Assembly (NCBI GenBank): GCA_017412675.1
Contig: JAFPWV010000067.1
Span: forward strand, 1 to 32,647
Direction: 5' to 3'
From: Clostridia bacterium
GTDB taxonomy: Bacteria; Bacillota; Clostridia; Oscillospirales; CAG-272
Length of the DNA: 32,647 nucleotides
Both the position numbers and the translations under genes were made by a program. Each line of letters opens with the position of its first letter. Within the stretch, counting starts at the first letter, position 1. The notes under the pieces were generated by a model. That model ran no database searches and had not been told where the DNA came from. It saw only the letters and a program-made list of their open reading frames with translations. This document shows positions 1-6,113 of the stretch, piece by piece.

Positions 1-165
1 ATTCTTGTAATTTTGGTAAATCTTTGGTAAAGACGATTTGCGGGTGCTCAAAACCCTTGTCCTGTAAGGCTTTCAGGGCTCATTTGGACAAAACCGCGGA
101 TTTCGTTCAAAATTAAGGATCAGTGAAGGACGGATGAAATCGGGATAAAATCGCCCGCTGCCCGC

Positions 166-194
166 TTGCAAAACCGTGGAAGGCGTGCTATACT
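166..194 (+). promoter_or_regulatory. Promoter of the GlsB-type gene
   Basis: TTGCAA at 166-171 and TATACT at 189-194 are separated by exactly 17 bp. TGC directly before the -10 gives an extended -10. Transcription would start near 200, about 28 bases before the ATG. Upstream (1-165) I see no gene, only AT-richer sequence with TTTGGTAAA twice at 12-20 and 23-31. Confidence 0.65.
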
Positions 195-227
195 ATACCC
201 AGAAAAAGAAAAAGGAGGCTCTCTGAT

Positions 228-473
228 ATGATCGTACCGATCCTGCGCTCGATCCTGCTCGGCGCGCTCATCGGCTGGGTGGCGGGACTCATCACGGGCA
301 ACGCAAAACGTGGATTTCTGAGAAACTGGCTGGTGGGCTTCATCGGCTCCGCCGTCGGCGGGTTCATTGCGGAAAAGCTGAGCATCAGCGGCGGGAAGCT
401 GACTGAGTTCGCCATCTCGGTCCTCGGCGGCTGCATCGTGCTCTTCGTCGCGCATCTGCTCGTCAAGAAATAA
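228..473 (+). CDS. GlsB/YeaQ/YmgE family small membrane protein
   Basis: An 81-residue, almost wholly hydrophobic protein with three predicted membrane helices (about residues 4-22, 31-49 and 60-78) and many glycines spaced as in helix-packing motifs. This is the size and layout of the GlsB/YeaQ/YmgE family (transglycosylase-associated protein), which sits in the cytoplasmic membrane and is linked to stress responses, although its biochemical activity is unknown. The start is fixed by an AAGGAGG ribosome binding site a few bases before the ATG. It has its own promoter and is followed by a strong terminator, so it is a single-gene unit. Family assignment is from composition and glycine spacing. 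Confidence 0.8.
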   Translation: MIVPILRSILLGALIGWVAGLITGNAKRGFLRNWLVGFIGSAVGGFIAEKLSISGGKLTEFAISVLGGCIVLFVAHLLVKK

Positions 474-494
474 AAACCGAATCATGTACAAGAA

Positions 495-535
495 GCCCCG
501 GGAATACGGTGTTCTGCCGCTCCCGGGGCCTTTTT
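495..535 (+). terminator. Rho-independent terminator after the GlsB-type gene
   Basis: A 9-bp perfect stem (GCCCCGGGA at 495-503 with TCCCGGGGC at 521-529) is followed by a run of five T at 531-535. It lies between convergent genes. The minus-strand side has only a weak T-rich flank, so it may also partly stop the lipoprotein gene. Confidence 0.85.
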
Positions 536-543
536 CCTTCTGC

Positions 544-1233
544 TCAGCCGAGCACCACGCGGACCTCGCCGATCTTGTCGTAGACATCGGCCGCTGCCGT
601 CGTCACCGCGCGGATCACGTCGTCGACCTGACGGTCATCGCCCATCACGAGCACGATATCGTCGTCCAGCGTGATCGCCGCCGCTTTCCCGGCAGACGCG
701 TGGTCCCACTTTTCGGGATCGATCCCCTCCGCCAGACGCCGCGCGAGGGATTCCGTGTTCGTTCCGTCCGTGCGGAGCATCACCACGGAAAAGCTCCCGT
801 CGGAGAGTGCGGATTCCGAGACGATCACGTCGGAAATGCCGTCCGTATCCTCCAACTCCGTCGAGTAGGTCAGGGCGTCCATGTCGTCATTCGAGAGCAC
901 GCGCGTCCGGGTCATCACGGGCAGGGAATCGCGGCAGAGGGAATAGACGTTCGCGCCGATGAAGTTCACGGCGTCGTCGGCGTCCTTCACCTTTTCCACG
1001 GCCGTGAACGCGCCGGTGTCCTCTTTCTCATCGGAGCCCGCGTTCATGGAGCCGGAGGTGCCGTCGTCCTCCACGTGACCGTCTCCGTCGCGGTCGCCGA
1101 GGGTGCTGTCGTCGAGGATCCCGTCGCCCGGGAGCGGGTCTTTTTGGTCATCCTTTCTCCCGCTCATCGGGGAACACGCCGCGAGGAGCAGAACGGATGC
1201 GAGTATCAGGATTGCATAGGATAAGTGTTTCAT
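544..1233 (-). CDS. Putative lipoprotein, DUF4358-like
   Basis: A 229-residue exported lipoprotein. Residues 1-19 form a lipoprotein signal peptide ending in the lipobox Leu-Ala-Ala-Cys, with Cys20 as the lipid-modified residue after cleavage. Residues 21-75 are Asp/Gly/Ser-rich and likely a flexible linker. Residues 80-225 form a compact domain resembling the small extracellular DUF4358 family of Clostridia, a tentative match by overall pattern, and its function is unknown. The start is the only one that gives a complete signal peptide. Its GGAAAGGA ribosome binding site lies inside the arm of a long inverted repeat (1238-1313), which suggests control of translation or transcription. It is transcribed in the same direction as the chromate transporter pair upstream. 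Confidence 0.6.
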   Translation of the reverse strand: MKHLSYAILILASVLLLAACSPMSGRKDDQKDPLPGDGILDDSTLGDRDGDGHVEDDGTSGSMNAGSDEKEDTGAFTAVEKVKDADDAVNFIGANVYSLCRDSLPVMTRTRVLSNDDMDALTYSTELEDTDGISDVIVSESALSDGSFSVVMLRTDGTNTESLARRLAEGIDPEKWDHASAGKAAAITLDDDIVLVMGDDRQVDDVIRAVTTAAADVYDKIGEVRVVLG

Positions 1234-1237
1234 CGGA

Positions 1238-1313
1238 AAAACCGGTCCTTTCCTTGGTTTCGCGGTTAGTATGGACGAATCCGGACCGCCGATACCTGGA
1301 AAAGACCGGTTTT
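1238..1313 (-). promoter_or_regulatory. Long inverted repeat over the lipoprotein ribosome binding site
   Basis: Bases 1238-1253 (AAAACCGGTCCTTTCC) are complementary to 1298-1313 (GGAAAAGACCGGTTTT) over 16 positions with one G-U type mismatch. A smaller stem (GCGGT 1262-1266 with ACCGC 1285-1289) lies inside the loop. On the minus strand the distal arm contains the GGAAAGGA ribosome binding site of the lipoprotein gene and is followed by a short T run. It could act as terminator for the chromate transporter genes, as attenuator, or as a translation-blocking hairpin. Confidence 0.5.
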
Positions 1314-1332
1314 GATTCTATTTGATGACAGT

Positions 1333-1866
1333 TTACAGCAGCACCGCCCCAGCCGCGCCCGCGATGAGGATCACGATGGCCGGAGGCACCTTGCCCGTGC
1401 GGCTCAGCAGGAAGCATCCGCCGAAGAGGAGAAGCGACGCGATGCTGACCATGCCGGCACCGAAGACGGATTCCGAGAACACGCTCCAGAATGCCGCGAA
1501 GACGAGCGCGCACACCGCCGGACGGATCGAGCCGAGAATGCCCGAGAAAACAGGATGCGAGGCGTATTTGACCCAGAGCAGGGCGAGGAGCGTGACCGTG
1601 ACGAATGCCGGGAGCACGCACCCGACCGTCGCCGCGACCGCACCGGGGATCCCCGCCGCCGTATAGCCCGCGAAGGAAGCTGCGTTGAGCGCGATGGGAC
1701 CGGGCGTCACCTCCGCAAAGGCCGTGAGGTCGTAAAACTGCGCCGCCGTCAGCCAGCCGCGGGTCGAGACCGCCGCATTTTCGATCATCGCGAGCGTGCC
1801 GTATCCGCCGCCGAAGCTGAGCGCGCCGATGAGGAGGAACTCGAAGAAGAGATCGGCAAGGATCAT
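1333..1866 (-). CDS. Chromate transporter family protein, second half
   Basis: A 177-residue membrane protein of the short-chain CHR (chromate ion transporter) family. An N-terminal Gly-Gly-Gly-Tyr segment after the first helix (about residues 18-21) and the Thr-Pro-Gly-Pro-Ile-Ala-Leu-Asn motif near residue 54 are CHR hallmarks. The rest is four to five hydrophobic helices. Short CHR proteins act as pairs encoded by adjacent genes and move chromate or an unidentified anion across the cytoplasmic membrane; the natural substrate in anaerobes is unclear. The ATG at 1866 overlaps the stop of the upstream partner as ATGA, so the two are translationally coupled. A much longer reading in the same frame upstream is excluded by this overlap. 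Confidence 0.85.
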   Translation of the reverse strand: MILADLFFEFLLIGALSFGGGYGTLAMIENAAVSTRGWLTAAQFYDLTAFAEVTPGPIALNAASFAGYTAAGIPGAVAATVGCVLPAFVTVTLLALLWVKYASHPVFSGILGSIRPAVCALVFAAFWSVFSESVFGAGMVSIASLLLFGGCFLLSRTGKVPPAIVILIAGAAGAVLL

Positions 1867-2438
1867 ACCGCATCGCCCGCCTTTCTGCGCCGCAGAACAT
1901 ACAGACCGCGCGCCGCACCGAGGAATGCCGCGCCGAGCACGATCCATGCCGGGGAGAGACCCATGCCGAGGATGAGCGCGAGGGAGACGGCAAAGATGAC
2001 GGCGCGGGGCAGGGTGTTCTTTGCGAGCGAGCCCTTCGTGAGCGTGAGGGCGGTATCGAGAATGACCGCCGCGACGCCCGCCCGCATCCCGGCCATGATC
2101 TTCATGATGAGGGGAAAGTCCGCGCTCCGGCGATAGGCCTCGGCGAGGAGGCACATGGCGCAGAGCGGCGGGATCACCGTTCCGGCGAGGGAGACCAGCG
2201 CGCCGCCGATCCCCGCGAGACGATATCCGACGAGGAGGGAGGCGTTGACCGCGACGGCGCCGGGTGCGCTCTGTGCCGCGGCGGAGAGATCGAGCATCTC
2301 GTCCTCGGAGATCCACCCGAGCTTTTCCACATACAGGCGGCGGAGCACCGAAAGGATCACATAGCCCCCGCCGACGGTGGTTGCGGAGATCAGGAGGGAG
2401 CGGAGGAACAGGGTGAGGAGCGGACGGCGTGCGGTCAT
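1863..2438 (-). CDS. Chromate transporter family protein, first half
   Basis: A 191-residue membrane protein of the short-chain CHR family. It shows the same layout as its downstream partner: Gly-Gly-Gly-Tyr near residue 23, then Ala-Pro-Gly-Ala-Val-Ala-Val-Asn near residue 58, in place of the usual Thr-Pro-Gly-Pro-Ile-Ala. It ends in a basic tail after the last helix. The ATG at 2438 has a GGGAGG ribosome binding site six bases upstream. A strong promoter lies at 2474-2502 and a palindrome at 2525-2540. The two halves together correspond to one full-length ChrA-type transporter. Chromate export has not been shown for most clostridial pairs, so the substrate is left open. Confidence 0.85.
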   Translation of the reverse strand: MTARRPLLTLFLRSLLISATTVGGGYVILSVLRRLYVEKLGWISEDEMLDLSAAAQSAPGAVAVNASLLVGYRLAGIGGALVSLAGTVIPPLCAMCLLAEAYRRSADFPLIMKIMAGMRAGVAAVILDTALTLTKGSLAKNTLPRAVIFAVSLALILGMGLSPAWIVLGAAFLGAARGLYVLRRRKAGDAV

Positions 2439-2473
2439 GGGATGCCTCCCGGCAGGATTTCTGATTTGTCTCT

Positions 2474-2502
2474 ATTATACACCCTGCACGCGGATATGTA
2501 AA
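2474..2502 (-). promoter_or_regulatory. Promoter of the chromate transporter pair
   Basis: On the minus strand TTTACA (2502-2497) and a perfect TATAAT (2479-2474) are separated by exactly 17 bp. The predicted start is about 30 bases before the ATG at 2438. Confidence 0.8.
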
Positions 2503-2524
2503 ATGATATGATTTAATCAGAACA

Positions 2525-2540
2525 ATAAGTAAATACTTAT
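2525..2540. promoter_or_regulatory. AT-rich palindrome upstream of the chromate transporter promoter
   Basis: ATAAGTA (2525-2531) and TACTTAT (2534-2540) form a perfect 7-bp inverted repeat with a 2-base centre, in a GC-rich surrounding. It lies about 22 bp upstream of the -35 element, a position suited to a dimeric activator. No regulator gene is adjacent. The rest of 2541-2619 holds nothing I can recognise. Confidence 0.4.
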
Positions 2541-2619
2541 TATATGCAAAGCAGTGTGCGCATCCCGATCATTTCAGCCGGCACTTCACAGAATTGCATT
2601 TCTCACGGCGATCTCACGG

Positions 2620-2666
2620 AAAAAACAACGACCGGGCAGCACATTTCGTGTTGTCCGGTTCGTTTT
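2620..2666 (-). terminator. Terminator after the 238-aa protein gene
   Basis: A 14-bp stem (2629-2642 with 2648-2662, one bulge and two G-U pairs) has a 5-base loop. On the minus strand it is followed by six T (2625-2620). There are also four T on the plus side. It ends the minus-strand gene at 2727. Confidence 0.75.
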
Positions 2667-2726
2667 GACGGGTATTGTTGATGGATCCGACAGGTCTTTA
2701 TGCGAATTCCGGGGAATGCCCGCCGG

Positions 2727-3443
2727 TCACGCGGATTCCTTCAGGAGCGCGATCACCGCGTCCATCAGCCGATCCTTCAGCGCGGCGGGAAGCTCCGTGC
2801 CGACTGCGGCAGCCGTCGGTCCCGCGCCTGTTTGGACCGTCATATCGCCGAGCGTTGCGACCAGGCCGATCTTGCCGAGAGCGCCGGAGAGGGCGGAGAG
2901 GATCTTCGGCTTCACCCGGTCCGAGGAGAGAAGGGTGATCCCCTGCTTCTCGAGGGTTTCGGGACTGGCCTTCGTTACCATCTGCAGCGCGAACTTTGCC
3001 GCGCCCTTGAGCAGGCTGTTCTCACCGCCCAGCTGCCCGAGGGCGGATTCCACGACGGGGCTGGAGGAGAGGGCGGCGTAGTCCGTCTCGACCTGCGAGG
3101 CGACCAGAACCATCCGGGTGCTGGGACGGTCCTCCGCATGCAGCGGGCCGACCTTCATGACGGACTTCCCGAACAGCGAATCCAACTGCTGGTTGACCGC
3201 GGCGACGATCTGTTCCTGACGGCTCTCGGCCATCCAGACGACGAGGCCGTCCTTCAGATCGTCGTTCATGTACTTTAGCAGCTTCTTTGCCACGGGGACC
3301 GCGTCCTTGCCCAGCCGCGCGACGAACGCTTCCAATCCGTTCGGCGACTTCTTTTCTTCGGCCTCCTTCACAAGCTGGGGAAGGAGATTCTCGATGCTCT
3401 TCTGATAATCGATCCGTTCGATCTGAAGGGTAATGTTGATCAT
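2727..3443 (-). CDS. Uncharacterised 238-residue soluble protein
   Basis: I do not recognise this protein. It has no signal peptide or membrane segment and appears mostly helical. Residues 12-75 are rich in Lys, Glu and Leu, as in a helical bundle. Around residues 105-125 it shows a Val-Leu-Val-Ala-Ser-Gln-Val stretch, and the C-terminal part (about 195-238) is Ala/Gly-rich and ends in an amphipathic helix. The ATG at 3443 has an AGGAG ribosome binding site and follows a good extended -10 promoter; a terminator lies 60 bases beyond the stop. It is therefore a genuine single-gene unit of unknown function, probably cytoplasmic. Confidence 0.65.
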   Translation of the reverse strand: MINITLQIERIDYQKSIENLLPQLVKEAEEKKSPNGLEAFVARLGKDAVPVAKKLLKYMNDDLKDGLVVWMAESRQEQIVAAVNQQLDSLFGKSVMKVGPLHAEDRPSTRMVLVASQVETDYAALSSSPVVESALGQLGGENSLLKGAAKFALQMVTKASPETLEKQGITLLSSDRVKPKILSALSGALGKIGLVATLGDMTVQTGAGPTAAAVGTELPAALKDRLMDAVIALLKESA

Positions 3444-3502
3444 AAACTCCTCTTTCCGGCGGAAGAGTCCGGAGACCTGTTCCGCCTGTTTGTTCCGTCT
3501 TC

Positions 3503-3531
3503 AGTATAGCATATTTCCGGGCAATGCGCAA
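3503..3531 (-). promoter_or_regulatory. Promoter of the 238-aa protein gene
   Basis: On the minus strand TATACT (3508-3503) is preceded by TGC (extended -10). A weak -35, TTGCGC (3531-3526), lies exactly 17 bp upstream. Confidence 0.6.
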
Positions 3532-3557
3532 GAGAGAACTTGTCTGGCGCAGCTTTT

Positions 3558-5480
3558 TCATGCAGAGCCGCCATTTCGGACAGGCCGGTCGACCCATCCG
3601 TTGACGCGGGAGAAGGTCTCGAGCAGGGATTTGCCTCCCCGGCGCACGATCGAGCCGTTCACCACGGCGCAGCGATCCCCCTGTGCGGCGAGGATCTCCG
3701 CGTCCGTGAACCAGCCGTCCATCACGTTGATGCAGTTGCGGTGGATGATCTTGCCGTCCGCGCGGTGGTTGACATAGACCGTCGTGCCGCCCGCGGTGAT
3801 CTTCCAGCCGTCGGTGATCGGCGTCAGGACGGGCTCGATGCGCTCGTCGAGCGGGATGATGCCGCAGAATTTCGCGTGGTGCTGTTCGTCCGTATCCGTC
3901 GTATAGACATCGTAGTCCGCCGTCTTCGTGTCGCCTCCGATCCATCCGGTCCGGGTTTCGGCATCGGCGGGGGAGAGCATCCGGAACGGATTTCCCGCGA
4001 GGCCGTGCATGAGGAAGCTCACCCGCCCGGCTTCGTAGCACTCGACGTCATCGTAGATCAGAATGAAGCCGTCCATCCAGAGGAAATGGCGGTGATGCTT
4101 GCGGAAATACCGTCCCATCGGCCCCGTGCCGTCCGCCGCGAGATACCGGAATCCGTCGTCATCGATGAAGTTCCGGAGCTTTCCGGGAAGGTGGGTGTTG
4201 TTTTTGTAATTGTCACGGAAATCCTGCCCGTGTCCGTTGAAGAGAAGGACGTTGTGGGCATCCGACGTCACGTAATAGCGCTGGTAGAGGGGATCGGAAT
4301 AACTGTTCGTCGTGAGCGGATCATAGATCTCCGGCTTCCCGTTCCGGTAGAGGAGGAACGAGGCGCAGTCGGCGTGGGCGTGGTTCCAGGTGTCCCCGCA
4401 TTTGACGGCGAGCATGACGGAATCCTTCTCCCAGCTTTCGTGGAAGACTGCCCAGCCGATGTTCGGATAACAGGCGGCGCGCTTTTCCGGCGGCACGGGA
4501 TCCGGGGCCTCGATCTTGTCCCAGAGGAGCGCCGAGAGCAGCGGATCGCAGTTCTTGCGGTTTCTGTTCCGGAGGAAATACCTGAGGCCGGGGACGTCGA
4601 TGCCGTAGCGGAGGAAGTACAGGGGAGAGTTGAAATCCCCGTCCTCGTTCCCATAATCCCCGAACCCGACAAAATAGTCCTTGCGGCCATTCGAGGGGTA
4701 CCAGCAGGAGAGGAAGAACGAGATCGCGGCGCGGAGAAGATCCCCGTCGTCGAAGGGGTGCTCCCCGGTGAGGCGTTCGTGGACGATGGCGAAGGTCAGG
4801 TATTCCCGCAGGGCATAATCGAAATACCCGACGGATTCGTAGTACCCGCCGCCGTCGAAGGTCATGGGCTTGGCGTTCATCGGATTGCCGGGATAGCGGA
4901 ACCACGCTTCGAGGGCTTCCGTCGCCTGCTTCAGAAGGGAGTCTCCGTCCGGGATGAGATCGCGGAAGACGACGGCTCCGAGCGCGGCGGCGGAAATGCA
5001 GACGCACCAGAAGTTGTGCCCCATCGTGTCGAGGGCGTGGATGCGCGTTCCGGGCAGGACCCAGTCGCTGAGCAGATCGCGGATCCCTTTCTCGTACGTC
5101 CCGCGGATGATGAGATCCCGGTCCTCTTCGGAGAGCAGGTTGCCGAACAGGGCAAAGCCGAGGGACGCCGTCACACAGCGGGAGGCGGTCGGAAGGGAGG
5201 TGCGGATGTCGAAGCCGTGATAGGCGTCCGGATCATAACCGGAATCGATCCAGCTCTCCTCCCAGACGAGGTCGAGCAGGATGCGGCGCGCGCAGTCGAC
5301 GTAACGCCGGTCCCCGGTGCAGGCGTACGCGAAGCCGAGGAGCCTCATGTCGCAGCTTCCCCGGTCCGCGCCGCGTTCGGCATCCGCAAGCAGCCCGCCG
5401 ACGAGGGTACGCAGGCCGGGATCGGCCGTCGTTTTCAGCCGCTCGATCTCTTCTTCGGTGAATAAAGCGCTCGGTTTCAT
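3558..5480 (-). CDS. Heparinase II/III-like polysaccharide lyase-type protein
   Basis: A 640-residue protein with the two-part architecture of heparinase II/III-like polysaccharide lyases. An N-terminal alpha/alpha-toroid region (about 1-330) carries Gly-His-Asn-Phe-Trp at 154-158, whose Asn156 matches the catalytic-region Asn, and a Gly-Gly-Tyr-Tyr-Glu segment near 210. A C-terminal beta-sheet region (about 340-640) contains Trp-Asn-His-Ala-His-Ala-Asp at 365-371, the heparinase II/III metal/substrate motif. Such enzymes cleave uronic-acid polysaccharides by beta-elimination. There is no signal peptide, so it should act in the cytoplasm on imported oligosaccharides. Its ATG overlaps the stop of the GNAT gene (ATGA), making it the last gene of a three-gene operon. 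The exact substrate cannot be read from sequence. Confidence 0.8.
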   Translation of the reverse strand: MKPSALFTEEEIERLKTTADPGLRTLVGGLLADAERGADRGSCDMRLLGFAYACTGDRRYVDCARRILLDLVWEESWIDSGYDPDAYHGFDIRTSLPTASRCVTASLGFALFGNLLSEEDRDLIIRGTYEKGIRDLLSDWVLPGTRIHALDTMGHNFWCVCISAAALGAVVFRDLIPDGDSLLKQATEALEAWFRYPGNPMNAKPMTFDGGGYYESVGYFDYALREYLTFAIVHERLTGEHPFDDGDLLRAAISFFLSCWYPSNGRKDYFVGFGDYGNEDGDFNSPLYFLRYGIDVPGLRYFLRNRNRKNCDPLLSALLWDKIEAPDPVPPEKRAACYPNIGWAVFHESWEKDSVMLAVKCGDTWNHAHADCASFLLYRNGKPEIYDPLTTNSYSDPLYQRYYVTSDAHNVLLFNGHGQDFRDNYKNNTHLPGKLRNFIDDDGFRYLAADGTGPMGRYFRKHHRHFLWMDGFILIYDDVECYEAGRVSFLMHGLAGNPFRMLSPADAETRTGWIGGDTKTADYDVYTTDTDEQHHAKFCGIIPLDERIEPVLTPITDGWKITAGGTTVYVNHRADGKIIHRNCINVMDGWFTDAEILAAQGDRCAVVNGSIVRRGGKSLLETFSRVNGWVDRPVRNGGSA

Positions 5481-6103
5481 CCGTTGCTCCCCGCTTCCTC
5501 CGGATCTTCGATGAACCCCGCGGGCGTGACGATCCCGTAGGGGGTTGCATCTTCATGAACGACGCGGAGACGGTCGATCCCATAGGTCTCGAGCACCTTC
5601 TTCCACCGCTCGAGCATCCCTTCCGCGTATTCCACGGCGACGAATCCGGCACTCAGGTAGGATTTCAGCGCGGCGGGACGTCCCTCGCTCGTCGTCAGGG
5701 ATACATAGGGAACGCCTCTCGCGCGCAGCGTTTTCTGGATGTGATGAGAGAGATACTTCGCCAGCCCCTGTCCGCGGTACGCTTCCTTGATCCCCACCCA
5801 ATGCATGTCGCCGAATCCGGCCGGCTGATGGACGAAGGAGGTCGCGGTCCCGATGTGCTTGTCCCCATGATCGAGGAACCAGACGTCTTCCTCGGGGCGG
5901 ATATCCTTAAAGTCGTAGATCTCCTGCTTGAACCGTCCCTCGTCCGTCTCCTCCGAAGAGGTCCAGGTGCGGATGCATTCGTTCCAGTCGTGAACGTCGC
6001 GCGCGTGGGTCTTCTCGGAAAAACGGGAGAAGGAATAGCCCGCCGGAAGCGTCAGATCGGGGAGCGGATCGTCGGTGAACCAGTACATTTTGAGCTGTGA
6101 CAT
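5477..6103 (-). CDS. GNAT family N-acetyltransferase
   Basis: A 208-residue GNAT-fold acetyltransferase. The acetyl-CoA binding motif Arg-Gly-Gln-Gly-Leu-Ala sits near residue 116, preceded by a beta-strand Met-His-Trp-Val-Gly-Ile. It is followed by the typical Ala-Leu-Lys-Ser-Tyr-Leu-Ser-Ala-Gly-Phe helix. The N-terminal 60 residues are Asp/Glu/Trp-rich and not a known domain. The chosen ATG at 6103 has a perfect AAGGAGG six bases upstream; an in-frame reading 11 codons longer lacks one. It lies between a GH28-like gene (10 bp upstream) and the heparinase-like gene (4-bp overlap). It could acetylate an amino sugar or a small molecule from the same pathway, but the substrate is unknown. Confidence 0.8.
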   Translation of the reverse strand: MSQLKMYWFTDDPLPDLTLPAGYSFSRFSEKTHARDVHDWNECIRTWTSSEETDEGRFKQEIYDFKDIRPEEDVWFLDHGDKHIGTATSFVHQPAGFGDMHWVGIKEAYRGQGLAKYLSHHIQKTLRARGVPYVSLTTSEGRPAALKSYLSAGFVAVEYAEGMLERWKKVLETYGIDRLRVVHEDATPYGIVTPAGFIEDPEEAGSNG

Positions 6104-6113
6104 GGAAGCCTCC

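Noticed and set aside
12-31. Two TTTGGTAAA copies 11 bp apart
   Set aside because: Helical phasing is suggestive of protein binding, but two 9-base copies at the window edge in AT-rich DNA could be chance.
3-116. An open frame at the left edge ending in TAA at 114-116, Cys/Lys-rich
   Set aside because: Too short to judge, AT-rich, and with no upstream context. It could be the end of a gene outside the window but nothing supports it.
3540-5465. A 641-codon open frame on the plus strand opposite the heparinase-like gene
   Set aside because: It is the antisense shadow of a recognisable protein in GC-rich DNA, has Val/Glu/Arg-biased low-information composition and matches no family.
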